NCBI GenBank assembly: GCA_021810375.1 | Contig: JAJZJB010000003.1 | Coordinates: forward strand, 1 to 46,755 | Length of the DNA stretch: 46,755 nucleotides | Origin: Microcaldota archaeon | Lineage (GTDB): Archaea > Micrarchaeota > Micrarchaeia > Micrarchaeales > CABMGC01 | Direction of reading: 5' to 3' | Program-made: the position numbers and the translations under genes | In this document: positions 1-7,866 of the stretch, piece by piece | Layout of the letters: each line of letters begins with the position of its first letter | Position numbering within the stretch: position 1 is the stretch's first letter | The notes under the pieces: model-generated | The model's database searches: none | What the model was told of the DNA's origin: nothing | The model's input: the letters and a program-made list of their open reading frames with translations, nothing else

Positions 1-171
1 ATTTCCTGTGTCTCTACAGATACCTACTTAAATAGCGTCATCTTCCTCAATCACTAATAATTATCCTATTGATGATTAATGATATAATATTATTAAACAT
101 CATGTATAAAGTTAGTAACTATAAGACCAAGGCTTATTAATCTTTTATGGGCAGTTTACTAATGGTCTAAA
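1..171. other. AT-rich intergenic region upstream of the NikR-like gene
   Basis: No gene is visible. The stretch is AT-rich, includes the 10-bp palindrome ATAATATTAT, and has a box A-like element (CTTATTAAT) about 30 bases before the start of the next gene. That spacing fits a leaderless transcript. It could hold the operator of the regulator that follows, but I cannot assign one. Confidence 0.4.
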
Positions 172-561
172 ATGGAAATACTCAGCATTTCGATGGACAG
201 GACTGAGCTAAAGCGCCTTGAGGAGGTACAGAAGAAGCTTGGCTTCAAGAGTAGGTCTAAGATGCTTAGGAGCGCGCTCGAGAGCCTCGCAAAGGAGTAT
301 GACAGCGTGAATTCGCTTAAGGGGAACGTAGAGAGCGTTTTCGTGCTGACATACGCAGATACAAAGAAGGACAACGTTTCAGACGTATTGCACAGGTTCG
401 AGGACAACATTAAATCGGAGATGCATCACCACCATGCTGGAACCTGCATTGACATACTTAACCTGGAGACAACGGCGCAGGTAACAAGGAATTTCTTCGG
501 CGCGGTGAAAAGCTGCAAGGACATCAATACCGTTACCTATTCCATAGTAAGCGAGAAATAG
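172..561 (+). CDS. NikR/CopG-like ribbon-helix-helix regulator
   Basis: A 129-residue protein with an N-terminal ribbon-helix-helix (MEILSISMDRTELKRLEEV, then a basic helix with KSRSKMLRSALESL). It is followed by an ACT-like ligand/tetramerisation domain in the arrangement of NikR, whose usual length it matches. A His cluster (MHHHHAG) sits where NikR has its first His ligand region. The following TLHVHL-type strand, which supplies two His ligands in E. coli NikR, reads TCIDIL, and the later ligand Cys is not seen. The family regulates metal uptake genes, but nickel binding in the usual geometry is doubtful here. It is convergent with the DAHP synthase gene, one base apart. The RHH/NikR fold is fairly sure; the ligand is unknown. 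Confidence 0.75.
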   Translation: MEILSISMDRTELKRLEEVQKKLGFKSRSKMLRSALESLAKEYDSVNSLKGNVESVFVLTYADTKKDNVSDVLHRFEDNIKSEMHHHHAGTCIDILNLETTAQVTRNFFGAVKSCKDINTVTYSIVSEK

Positions 562-562
562 C

Positions 563-1636
563 CTATTCCCTTGCAAGCACCTTGTAAGCATCCCTAATGG
601 CTCTTTCAGTGGTATCCCACGAGATGCAGCCGTCGGTTATCGAGACGCCATACCTAAGGCTCTTTGGGTTCCCGGAAAAGTCCTGCCTCCCTTCGTATAT
701 GTTCGATTCGAGCATCAGTCCCACGATGCCTCGGTTTCCCCCGGCTATCTGCCTTACCAGGTTATCCAGTATCTCCGGTTGCCTCCTATAATCCTTGTTT
801 GAGTTGCCATGGCTGCAATCCACAACCAGGCGCATTGGCAAGCCTGCATGTTTCAGGAGCCCGAGGGCCTTTCCAACGCTCTTCCTGCCATAGTTCGGGC
901 CAGAGTCCCCGCCCCTCAACACTATATGCGCGTTACTGTTTCCAAATGTGTTAACCATTGCCGCCTTTCCTTTTTCATCAATTCCAAAGAACCATTGCGG
1001 CTGCCGTGCTGCTATTACTGCATTTACAGCCGTTTTCACGTCCCCATAAGTGTTGTTCTTGAACCCTACCGGCATGGAAAGCCCGGATGCCATCTGCCTG
1101 TGTGTTGGCGATTCCACTGTCCTCGCTCCTATTGCGGCCCAAGATACCAGGTCGCCTATGTACTGCGGTACAAAAGGCTCCAGAAACTCCGTGGCTGAGG
1201 GCAACCCTATATTGGCATTGTGCATAAGGATCCTCCTTGCCAGCCTTAAACCCTCATCCGTATGCTGCATTCCGTCCAGGTAAGGCTCGTTTATAAGTCC
1301 CTTCCACCCAACACTGGTCCTGGGCTTCTCGAAATAAACACGCTGAACAAAAAAGAATATGTCATCTAGTTCCCTGCTCAGTGTTTTGAGCCTGGCAGCA
1401 AAGTCCTTGTGTTCTTCTAAATCCCTGCTCGAGCAAGGTCCCACTATCATGAGCACCCTCCGATCCCTACCTGAAAGTATCCGCCTCACAGCACCCCTTC
1501 CATCCTCGACTGTCCTGCGAGCTCCTGCAGTGATTCTAAGCCCATCCTCCCTCTTCATCTCGAACGGGCTTATCAGGCCATTGTACTCTGCAATGTTGCT
1601 ATCCACCAGCCTGCGCACCCTTGTCCTAGTTACCAT
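563..1636 (-). CDS. aroG: DAHP synthase, type I-alpha (AroF/G/H family)
   Basis: 3-deoxy-7-phosphoheptulonate synthase, which condenses phosphoenolpyruvate with erythrose 4-phosphate as the first step of the shikimate pathway. The 357 residues match the E. coli-type enzymes in length and order: GPCSSRD near residue 67, KPRTSVGWKGLINEP, then ESPTHRQMASGLSMPVGFKN, DCSHGNSNKD and a final ITDGCISWDTT. Metal- and PEP-binding residues (Cys of GPCS, His of DCSHGN, the KPRT arginine) are present. This branch is typical of bacteria, while archaea usually have the short I-beta form or the alternative ADTH route, so horizontal acquisition is likely. An Lrp/AsnC regulator is divergent across 117 bases containing a perfect dyad, so regulation by that neighbour is plausible. 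No other shikimate gene lies in the window. Confidence 0.93.
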   Translation of the reverse strand: MVTRTRVRRLVDSNIAEYNGLISPFEMKREDGLRITAGARRTVEDGRGAVRRILSGRDRRVLMIVGPCSSRDLEEHKDFAARLKTLSRELDDIFFFVQRVYFEKPRTSVGWKGLINEPYLDGMQHTDEGLRLARRILMHNANIGLPSATEFLEPFVPQYIGDLVSWAAIGARTVESPTHRQMASGLSMPVGFKNNTYGDVKTAVNAVIAARQPQWFFGIDEKGKAAMVNTFGNSNAHIVLRGGDSGPNYGRKSVGKALGLLKHAGLPMRLVVDCSHGNSNKDYRRQPEILDNLVRQIAGGNRGIVGLMLESNIYEGRQDFSGNPKSLRYGVSITDGCISWDTTERAIRDAYKVLARE

Positions 1637-1678
1637 AAGCTAAACCTACAAGATTGATAAATATGTTTATGGTTCACC

Positions 1679-1692
1679 ACGTATATATACGT
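1679..1692. promoter_or_regulatory. Perfect 14-bp palindrome, candidate Lrp-type operator
   Basis: ACGTATATATACGT is fully self-complementary and lies in the 117-base spacer between the divergent DAHP synthase and Lrp/AsnC genes. It includes a TATA-like core, so a bound dimer would compete with promoter recognition. The AT-rich tract that follows (TATTTATTAATATATT) probably holds the box A of the Lrp gene. Operator function is inferred from symmetry and position only. Confidence 0.45.
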
Positions 1693-1753
1693 TATTGAAT
1701 AAAAGTCAACAAATAAGCAATATTTATTAATATATTAGAATAATATTCAAATC

Positions 1754-2206
1754 ATGAAAAACCTTAGGCCAGGCATAATAGAGCTGTTAAAGAAAGGCAG
1801 CTGCACCCCAAGGATATCGGATCTTGCGTCAAAACTGCACTCCAAGTCGACAACCGTGCACTATAATGTGAAACAGATGGAGCACGACGGTACAATAAAG
1901 TCCTACAAGGCCGTATTCGACTACAACAAGATCGGCGAAGGGTTCTGTACTTATGTGCTGATAAGCCTTGGCAAACAGGAATACAAGAGCCCCGAGGTAG
2001 TGGCCGGAGAGCTGGCAAAATATGGCAACATAGAGAGCGTAGACATCGTGACCGGGCAATGGGAGATAATAATCAAGGTAAGGACAAAGGACATAGCGGA
2101 ATATTACGAATTCGCAAAAAAGGTCCTATCGCTGCATGGAATAGAAAAAACCCATACCCTGAATTCAATGCACCAGGTCAAGACGGAATTCATGACCATG
2201 GGATAG
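1754..2206 (+). CDS. Lrp/AsnC family transcriptional regulator
   Basis: A 150-residue feast/famine regulator. The N-terminal winged helix-turn-helix (about residues 15-60, with RISDLASKLHSKSTTVHYNVKQ) is followed by an RAM/ACT-like ligand domain (about 70-145, with YVLISLG and IESVDIVTGQWEIIIKV). The family binds amino acids and assembles as dimers to octamers on dyad operators. The gene is divergent from the aromatic-pathway DAHP synthase and convergent with the DUF2666-like gene, one base apart. Its own upstream region contains the 14-bp palindrome, so autoregulation and control of DAHP synthase are plausible. The effector cannot be read from sequence. Confidence 0.88.
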   Translation: MKNLRPGIIELLKKGSCTPRISDLASKLHSKSTTVHYNVKQMEHDGTIKSYKAVFDYNKIGEGFCTYVLISLGKQEYKSPEVVAGELAKYGNIESVDIVTGQWEIIIKVRTKDIAEYYEFAKKVLSLHGIEKTHTLNSMHQVKTEFMTMG

Positions 2207-2207
2207 T

Positions 2208-3107
2208 CTACTGCGCCTTCTTTTTCTTCTTTCCACCGAAATTGCCCTTGGGCTTTGGTATCTTCAACCCCGGGAACATACTCATAAGTGTCTCAGGGCT
2301 CACTTCCAGGTCAAGCTTAAGGTTGCTAAGCATTACGCTGAATAGGTATGTCTTTGCCGCGTTTCCCAATTCCTTGTCGCCTTTGCATGAGGACTCGATT
2401 TCCTTCATAGCCTCAGCTTCGCCAAGAGCGTTTGTTATCTTCTCCAGGTTTGCGGCGCTTTTCCTCATGGTCCCCATGAAGTTTGTTGCATAGGCTTCCA
2501 GCACATCCGTATCAATTCCCAGTATCTGCGCAGCCTTCCTGTCCGTTGCCATGCGTATCGATGAAAGGTGCGCAGCGACCTCCTCCGGCTTAGTATCCTT
2601 GGTTATCGACATCTTCTTTACCGAGACCCAGTCTCCATACTTAGCCATGAAGACAATCCCGTCGGATTGCAGCCCGGAGCCCTGCTTCCACACGGCTTTT
2701 CCTGAAAACGGTTTGCTGCTGCTCCTTATGTAATGGTCAAGGCCCATCTTTTCCAGGGCGCTCCTCAGTATGTATGCCTTTGCGAAGGGCTTGAGCTCTT
2801 CCCTGGCACCAGAGGCTCTGTTGACAATCTCCTCAACCTCTGGCGAACCCAGAGCCTTGTATATCCCAACAAGTTCCTTGTAGCTGCCTTTTGGCAGCTT
2901 GCTAGTAATCTTCTCAGAATAAGCGTCTATAGCTTTTATATCGATTCCAAGGATCTGAAATGCCCTCTTGTCCACGTCTTCCCTTATGGAAATGAGGAAC
3001 AAGGCTATGTCCTTCGGGTTTGTCGATGGTGTTACCACAAGGCTCCTTGAAACTACCCAGCCATTGTACCTGGCCATGAAGTCTAGGGAATCCCCGGTCT
3101 CCGCCAT
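2208..3107 (-). CDS. DUF2666-like archaeal protein with internal duplication
   Basis: A 299-residue soluble protein built from two homologous halves. Residues about 7-120 and 150-265 share the pattern FMA(R/K)Y...WV...(S)IR...D(K/R)(R/K)A.QILGID followed by an all-helical stretch. The C-terminus is a basic Lys-rich tail (GGKKKKKAQ). I recall this pattern from the archaeal DUF2666 family, which has no known function. The gene follows eL40 and a small winged-helix gene on the same strand with 12 bases between, so it may be co-transcribed with a ribosomal protein. The basic tail would suit nucleic-acid or ribosome contact, which is inference. Confidence 0.75.
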   Translation of the reverse strand: MAETGDSLDFMARYNGWVVSRSLVVTPSTNPKDIALFLISIREDVDKRAFQILGIDIKAIDAYSEKITSKLPKGSYKELVGIYKALGSPEVEEIVNRASGAREELKPFAKAYILRSALEKMGLDHYIRSSSKPFSGKAVWKQGSGLQSDGIVFMAKYGDWVSVKKMSITKDTKPEEVAAHLSSIRMATDRKAAQILGIDTDVLEAYATNFMGTMRKSAANLEKITNALGEAEAMKEIESSCKGDKELGNAAKTYLFSVMLSNLKLDLEVSPETLMSMFPGLKIPKPKGNFGGKKKKKAQ

Positions 3108-3119
3108 CGCAAGACCCGG

Positions 3120-3347
3120 TTATGCCGTTGCAGTTGCTTCAACGTAATAGCCGGAGGCCTTCTCGCGCACCACGCGCTTGACCATTCCCTTGTTTCCAAG
3201 AGCGACGAGCGCATTGGTTACCATGCTCTTCGGCCTGTTGCATTTCTTGGCTATGTCGTCGGCAGTTTTCTTCTTGTCCTCCTTAGTGGCTCCAAGCTCC
3301 TGCATTGCCTGGACGACCAGCTTCTCTATAGGTGATAACTCTTCCAT
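3120..3347 (-). CDS. Small winged-helix DNA-binding protein
   Basis: About 75 residues forming one winged-helix domain: EELSPIEKLVVQAMQELG, then KTADDIAKKCNRPKSMVTNA as helix-turn-helix and a basic C-terminal wing (GMVKRVVREKASGYYVE). The ORF track starts at a GTG at 3356. The ATG at 3347 gives a more typical beginning and is preferred. It lies between eL40 and the DUF2666-like gene in a probable three-gene operon read from a TATA box near 3594. It could be a transcription factor or a ribosome-associated winged helix; the target is unknown. Confidence 0.75.
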   Translation of the reverse strand: MEELSPIEKLVVQAMQELGATKEDKKKTADDIAKKCNRPKSMVTNALVALGNKGMVKRVVREKASGYYVEATATA

Positions 3348-3374
3348 TCGATTCACTCAATTCAAACTTTAAGA

Positions 3375-3527
3375 TCACTTCTTGACGCGCTTCTCCTTCC
3401 TCTTCGGCCTGAGGTACTTGTAGCCGCACTTCCTGCACTTCTGCGCCGACATTATGTTCCTTGACTTGCATCTTCTGCAGATCATTACGTTCGCCAGATT
3501 TTCATCGGCCAATGAGAATTTTCCCAT
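3375..3527 (-). CDS. rpl40e: 50S ribosomal protein eL40 (L40e)
   Basis: A 50-residue ORF below the track's cutoff. Read on the minus strand it begins MGKFSLADENLANVMICRRC and ends with the basic KYLRPKRKEKRVKK. Two CxxC pairs (CRRC and CRKC, 12 residues between pairs) form the zinc ribbon characteristic of archaeal L40e, and length and basic tail match the family. The track shows only an out-of-frame shadow here (3283..3471). It is the first gene of the minus-strand group that continues with the small winged-helix protein and the DUF2666-like protein. Confidence 0.92.
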   Translation of the reverse strand: MGKFSLADENLANVMICRRCKSRNIMSAQKCRKCGYKYLRPKRKEKRVKK

Positions 3528-3589
3528 GAATAAGCACCATACTTTTTCAGAATAACCGTTAAGAATTGCCTATCTCTATTGGCTGGCAA

Positions 3590-3598
3590 TATTTATAA
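3590..3598 (-). promoter_or_regulatory. Box A/TATA element for the eL40 group
   Basis: On the minus strand this reads TTATAAATA, close to the archaeal box A consensus, about 65 bases before the eL40 start. Just upstream lies the 15-bp interrupted palindrome CTTATGC-G-GCATAAG (3606-3620), which may be an operator or the end structure of the deoxyribosyltransferase transcript. Confidence 0.5.
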
Positions 3599-3625
3599 GA
3601 ATTTGCTTATGCGGCATAAGGCTCC

Positions 3626-4111
3626 TTACTGCCCGAGAGCCAGCCTTTCCAGCTCGGCCACTGCGTCGCCTATGTCATAATGGATATGGCCTCCGGAAAG
3701 CTCTATAGCAGTTTCCACCTGCAGGTTTGCCTTGCATGCCCCGGCATCTGCTGTAGCCCTGAAGTCGCCCCTATACCCAACCACCTTCTTTCCGCTCGCA
3801 TACCCGTAACCTATCTCAATAGACGTGCCACTATCCACATCTGTGCCATCAAGTATCGCGAAGATGAATCCAGAGCCATCAATCTTGGCGAAATTGTCCG
3901 TGCCTATGCCTATCGCTTCGTTGTGCGACATTGCTTCCATCGAATTGCGCAATTCTGTGTTAGTCTTGCCCATCACTTGATCGAATGGGTTTATGACCTC
4001 GAAACCTGCAGATGCAAGTTTAGGCACAACAACCTCGGCAAGCCAGAGCCTCCCAGCATCAGAGAAACCTGACGGGTTTGCGATGTAAACTACTGGTTTT
4101 CTGCTGTTCAT
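3626..4111 (-). CDS. Nucleoside 2-deoxyribosyltransferase family protein
   Basis: A 161-residue Rossmann-like protein of the Nuc_deoxyrib_tr family, which exchanges or hydrolyses the N-glycosidic bond of (deoxy)nucleosides or nucleotides. Visible motifs are YIANPSGFSDAGR at the N-terminus, a FDQVMGKTN loop, FAILDGTDVDSGTSIEIGYG (the family's D-G-x-x-x-D-x-G-(T/V)-x-x-E-x-G active-site segment with the nucleophilic Glu) and KKVVGYRGDFR. It lies 25 bases downstream of purD on the same strand, pointing to purine salvage or nucleotide-pool cleaning. The exact substrate is not determinable. Confidence 0.88.
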   Translation of the reverse strand: MNSRKPVVYIANPSGFSDAGRLWLAEVVVPKLASAGFEVINPFDQVMGKTNTELRNSMEAMSHNEAIGIGTDNFAKIDGSGFIFAILDGTDVDSGTSIEIGYGYASGKKVVGYRGDFRATADAGACKANLQVETAIELSGGHIHYDIGDAVAELERLALGQ

Positions 4112-4136
4112 GGTTTGTGCCCAATCCCACTGCGTT

Positions 4137-5483
4137 TCAATGCCTCAGTATCCTGTCCATGTGCGGCATGCCGATATCATCCCTGAAATGAAGGTTGTTG
4201 TCCTCTACCTGTATTTCAGACATGGCAGCGTATGCCCTCTCCCTTGCGCCATTCGTGTTCCAGTCCTCTGCAACCACATAGAAGAGCCTTCCGCCATTGG
4301 CATAATATCTGCCATTCTCGATCTTCACTCCTGCCCCGAATATAGTGACGCCATCAACCTTGGCTGCCCTGTCAAGCCCTACGATCTCCTTGCCAATTGC
4401 CTTGCTGTAGTCTTCAGGGTAGCCCCTGGCTGCAGCCGTGACTGCGACCCTTGCCTTTCCATCATTGGCTATCCTGTGGGATGTTATCTCCCCGCGCGCA
4501 ACACCCATGTTGAGTCTGAAATAATCATCAATTATTCCCGGAACCACCACCTGCGCTTCTGGTTCTCCCCATCTTGCATTCCATTCAAGTACGTAGAGCC
4601 TTAGTTCTCCGTCCTTATGTACAAGCATGCCTCCCATGTAAAGCACTCCATTGTACTTCCTGCCTTCTTTCTTGAGGCATCTTATCGCGCGGTCAAAGAG
4701 TATCGTGGTGTATTCCTCGATTGCAGGCGTGATTGCCGAATGCGGGGTGCTGGCTCCCATGCCGCCTGTATTGCTGCCTCTCTCCCCACTCTCAGCTTTG
4801 TTGTAATCCTGCGCAAATCCTAGCAATTGCACATCACGCCCATCACTCATAGCGAACGCTGAGAATTCCTCCCCTGTGATCATGCCATCGCCTGTGAGCC
4901 ATTCCTCTATAACTACTTTCTTGTGTAAAGGGGACTTGGTCCAACCAAGCTTTTTTATTGCAATCCTGGCCTCTTCTATGGTTAGGGCTCCTATCGAGCC
5001 GCTTCCTCCCATCAATCCATCGGCTTTTATGAACAGGGGCCTGAATGCCCTGGTGTCCACATACCTCATAGCTGGCGGTATGCCCACGGCTATGTAAAAC
5101 TCTGGCTGGGGTATCATGTGCCTCTTGCCAAATTCCCTTGCAAAGGCCTTGCTCCATTCTATTTCCCCCGCGCGCATGCCTGGCCCTACGGTAGCTACCC
5201 CATTGGCCCGTAGTGCATCCGCCAGTCCTGCCCTAACCGCCTTTGAACTGGATACATCGGCTAGCGCGACATTGCGGCTTCTACACAGGTCCGCTATCTC
5301 ATTGACATCGGTTGTCCTGAGCATAGGATATGTCTCAACGGGTTTCTCCTTGCCCTGCGCCATCATGTCGTTTCCAGGTATGGCAATGATCCTGTCAACA
5401 TCCGGGCTCTGGAGATACTTGCTAGCAAGCACTGCTCCCCTGCCTCCTTTGTCTATCACTGCCACAATATTTTCCCTGGGCAT
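4137..5483 (-). CDS. purD: Phosphoribosylamine-glycine ligase (GAR synthetase)
   Basis: An ATP-grasp ligase joining phosphoribosylamine and glycine with ATP, the second step of purine biosynthesis. The 448 residues have an N-terminal Rossmann-like part (IVAVIDKGGRGAVLASK), ATP-grasp core motifs (FIKADGLMGGSGSIGALTIE, and VIEEWLTGDGMITGEEFSAFA) and the PurD signature SNTGGMGASTPHS. The metal-binding segment is NARWGEPEAQ, where most PurD have N-x-R-x-G-D-P-E; the Glu is a conservative change. Length is near the family norm. No other pur gene is in the window. The downstream deoxyribosyltransferase is probably co-transcribed. Confidence 0.92.
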   Translation of the reverse strand: MPRENIVAVIDKGGRGAVLASKYLQSPDVDRIIAIPGNDMMAQGKEKPVETYPMLRTTDVNEIADLCRSRNVALADVSSSKAVRAGLADALRANGVATVGPGMRAGEIEWSKAFAREFGKRHMIPQPEFYIAVGIPPAMRYVDTRAFRPLFIKADGLMGGSGSIGALTIEEARIAIKKLGWTKSPLHKKVVIEEWLTGDGMITGEEFSAFAMSDGRDVQLLGFAQDYNKAESGERGSNTGGMGASTPHSAITPAIEEYTTILFDRAIRCLKKEGRKYNGVLYMGGMLVHKDGELRLYVLEWNARWGEPEAQVVVPGIIDDYFRLNMGVARGEITSHRIANDGKARVAVTAAARGYPEDYSKAIGKEIVGLDRAAKVDGVTIFGAGVKIENGRYYANGGRLFYVVAEDWNTNGARERAYAAMSEIQVEDNNLHFRDDIGMPHMDRILRH

Positions 5484-5648
5484 AGAAGAATCAATACCAT
5501 TTGGATTCCTGCTTTAATAAATTACCGTAAACCTTGTTCAGCATTATTATGCATTGCGCAGACTGCATTGCAGCCTATGCCAACGTTAAATTGGCCTTCG
5601 CCCGGATAAATGCATACGATGGGGCAAAGTTTATAATGGCTTGCCGGG

Positions 5649-5657
5649 ATATATATA
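5649..5657 (+). promoter_or_regulatory. TATA box for the CDC48-eS6 transcript
   Basis: ATATATATA about 41 bases before the CDC48 start codon gives a short leader of roughly 15 bases if transcription starts some 25 bases downstream. The rest of the 5484-5697 spacer shows nothing recognisable. Confidence 0.5.
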
Positions 5658-5697
5658 GTAACTATTTTCCTCAAAATTGTGAAAAAAGGCACTTAAC

Positions 5698-7854
5698 ATG
5701 GCAAACGGAGTGGAATTGACTGTAGCAGATGCATTGGTGACAGATTCTGGCAGGAGCATAGCCAGGATAGACGCCAGGTCGAGAAAGATCCTTGATGTCG
5801 TGTCTGGGGACATAATAGAGATAAAGGGAAAACTGAAGACCACTGCCGCTACCGTGTGGCAGGCGCACCCTAGCGACGAAGGGCTCGGATTCATAAGGAT
5901 TGACGGTTATCTCAGGCAGAATGTTGGCGCAGGCATAGGTGACAAGGTATTCATATCCAAGGCCACCGTAAAGGATGCTGAAAGGATAGTCCTTGCACCG
6001 CCCCCAAGCCAGAAGCCGCCGCTCTCTCCAGACTTCTCTGAATATGCAAAGAGAAGGCTTGAGAACAGGCCGCTTGTGAAGGGCGATTCCGTGCCAATAC
6101 CGATGTTCGGGCTAGTGTTCAATTTTCTGGTCATACAGGTGGTTCCGCACGGAGTGGTCAGGGTCACCAAGGACACGCACTTCATAGTGAAGGACGAGCC
6201 GGTATCCGAATCGCTGGTAAAGATAGGAGATGTTCATTACGAAGATATCGGCGGGCTTGATGATGTGAAGCAGAAGATAAGGGAAATGGTAGAGCTGCCA
6301 ATAAGGTATCCGGAACTCTTCGAGCGCCTTGGCATAGAACCTCCACGCGGAGTGCTTCTCTATGGCCCTCCAGGGACTGGAAAGACCCTGCTCGCAAAGG
6401 CTGTCGCTAACGAGAGCGATGCAAATTTCATAGCGGTCTCGGGGCCAGAGCTTGTGTCTAAATTTGTAGGCGAGAGCGAGGAGAAGCTCAGGGAAATATT
6501 CAAGGATGCAAACGAGAAGGCTCCGACAATCATATTCATGGATGAGATCGATGCGATAGCGCCCAAGAGGGAGGAAGCTACCAACGAGGTAGAGCGCAGA
6601 ATGGTCTCGCAGCTGCTAACCCTTATGGACGGAATGCCGCACCGCGGCCAGGTGATAGTGCTTGCCGCTACAAACAGGCCGGATGCCATAGAAGCAGCGT
6701 TGAGAAGGCCTGGCAGATTCGACAGGGAGATAGAAATCGGAGTGCCTAGCCGCAATGCGAGAAAGGAGATACTTCAGATACACACAAGGAACATGCCCAT
6801 AGCAAAGGATGTGAGCGTGGATGAATTGGCCAACATAACGCACGGATACACCGGCGCTGACCTTAATGCCCTTGTCAGGGAAGCGGCTATGTCGACGCTT
6901 AGGAGCATACTCCCGAAAATAATAGACAAGCAGTCAATCCCTTCCGAGATCCTGCTCAATCTGACAGTCACCCGCGAAGACTTCATGAGCGCCATGAAGA
7001 ACATACAACCAAGCGCACTCAGGGAAGTCTTTGTGGAAAGGCCAAATGTGCATTGGACTGACATCGGCGGCCTGGACCACATACGCGAGGAGATAAAGGA
7101 AGCAGTCGAGCTGCCGCTAAAGAATCCAGAGCAGTTTAAGAAGATGGGCATACGCCCCATCAAGGGCATGCTGCTGGTCGGGCCTCCAGGGACTGGAAAG
7201 ACCCTGCTTGCCAAGGCCGTTGCTACTGAGAGGGAAGCCAACTTCATATCAATAAAAGGGCCCGAGATACTAAGCAAGTATGTAGGGGAGAGCGAGAAGA
7301 CCATACGCGAGATATTCAGGAAGGCAAGGCTTGCCGCTCCGTGCATAATATTCATCGACGAGATAGACGCAATAGCGCTACCCAGAAGCGAGTACTCAGC
7401 AGACTCGCATGTCAGCGAGAGAGTTGTAGATACGCTGCTCACAGAGATGGACGGGTTGCAGGAGACTAAGGACGTTGTGATATTGGCAGCTACAAATAAC
7501 CCGGAGAAGGTTGACTACGCGCTTCTCAGGCCTGGAAGGTTCGACAAGATAATCGAGATACCAATGCCTGACGAGAATGCAAGGATCAAGATATTCGAGA
7601 TACATACCAAGAGGATGCCTCTGGACAAGAGCGTAGTCCTATCGGAATTCGCAAGACTTACGGAGAACTACACGAGTGCTGAGATCGAGAACATCTGCAG
7701 GGAAGCCGGAATGAATGCGATAAGGAACAAGCGCGATGTGGTTAATAAGGAGGACTTCATGAAGGCAATGCAGGACGTCAGGCCTACAGTACCCAAGGAG
7801 CTTGCGGAGCGCATCAAGAGGTTCAAGGAAGAGCCAGAATCAATGTACCGCTGA
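5698..7854 (+). CDS. cdc48: CDC48/VCP-like AAA+ ATPase
   Basis: A 718-residue double-ring unfoldase related to eukaryotic p97 and archaeal VAT. It has an N-terminal substrate/cofactor domain (about 1-190) and two AAA modules. D1 has Walker A GPPGTGKT near residue 222, Walker B IIFMDEIDAIAP and an arginine-rich end RRPGRFDREIEIG. D2 has Walker A near 494, Walker B IIFIDEIDAIA and LLRPGRFDKIIEIP. Each contains the GESE(E/K) sensor segment. It extracts or unfolds proteins, usually delivering them to the proteasome. No C-terminal HbYX tail is seen; it ends in EEPESMYR. eS6 follows after 12 bases in the same direction. Confidence 0.97.
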   Translation: MANGVELTVADALVTDSGRSIARIDARSRKILDVVSGDIIEIKGKLKTTAATVWQAHPSDEGLGFIRIDGYLRQNVGAGIGDKVFISKATVKDAERIVLAPPPSQKPPLSPDFSEYAKRRLENRPLVKGDSVPIPMFGLVFNFLVIQVVPHGVVRVTKDTHFIVKDEPVSESLVKIGDVHYEDIGGLDDVKQKIREMVELPIRYPELFERLGIEPPRGVLLYGPPGTGKTLLAKAVANESDANFIAVSGPELVSKFVGESEEKLREIFKDANEKAPTIIFMDEIDAIAPKREEATNEVERRMVSQLLTLMDGMPHRGQVIVLAATNRPDAIEAALRRPGRFDREIEIGVPSRNARKEILQIHTRNMPIAKDVSVDELANITHGYTGADLNALVREAAMSTLRSILPKIIDKQSIPSEILLNLTVTREDFMSAMKNIQPSALREVFVERPNVHWTDIGGLDHIREEIKEAVELPLKNPEQFKKMGIRPIKGMLLVGPPGTGKTLLAKAVATEREANFISIKGPEILSKYVGESEKTIREIFRKARLAAPCIIFIDEIDAIALPRSEYSADSHVSERVVDTLLTEMDGLQETKDVVILAATNNPEKVDYALLRPGRFDKIIEIPMPDENARIKIFEIHTKRMPLDKSVVLSEFARLTENYTSAEIENICREAGMNAIRNKRDVVNKEDFMKAMQDVRPTVPKELAERIKRFKEEPESMYR

Positions 7855-7866
7855 TCGAGTGATTTT

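Noticed and set aside
26-110. Possible CRISPR or tandem repeat at the left edge
   Set aside because: Only short AT-rich similarity; no regular repeat-spacer structure.
6774-7442. 222-residue minus-strand ORF opposite cdc48
   Set aside because: Mirror of the AAA domain D2 codons; Ser-rich translation with no recognisable motif.
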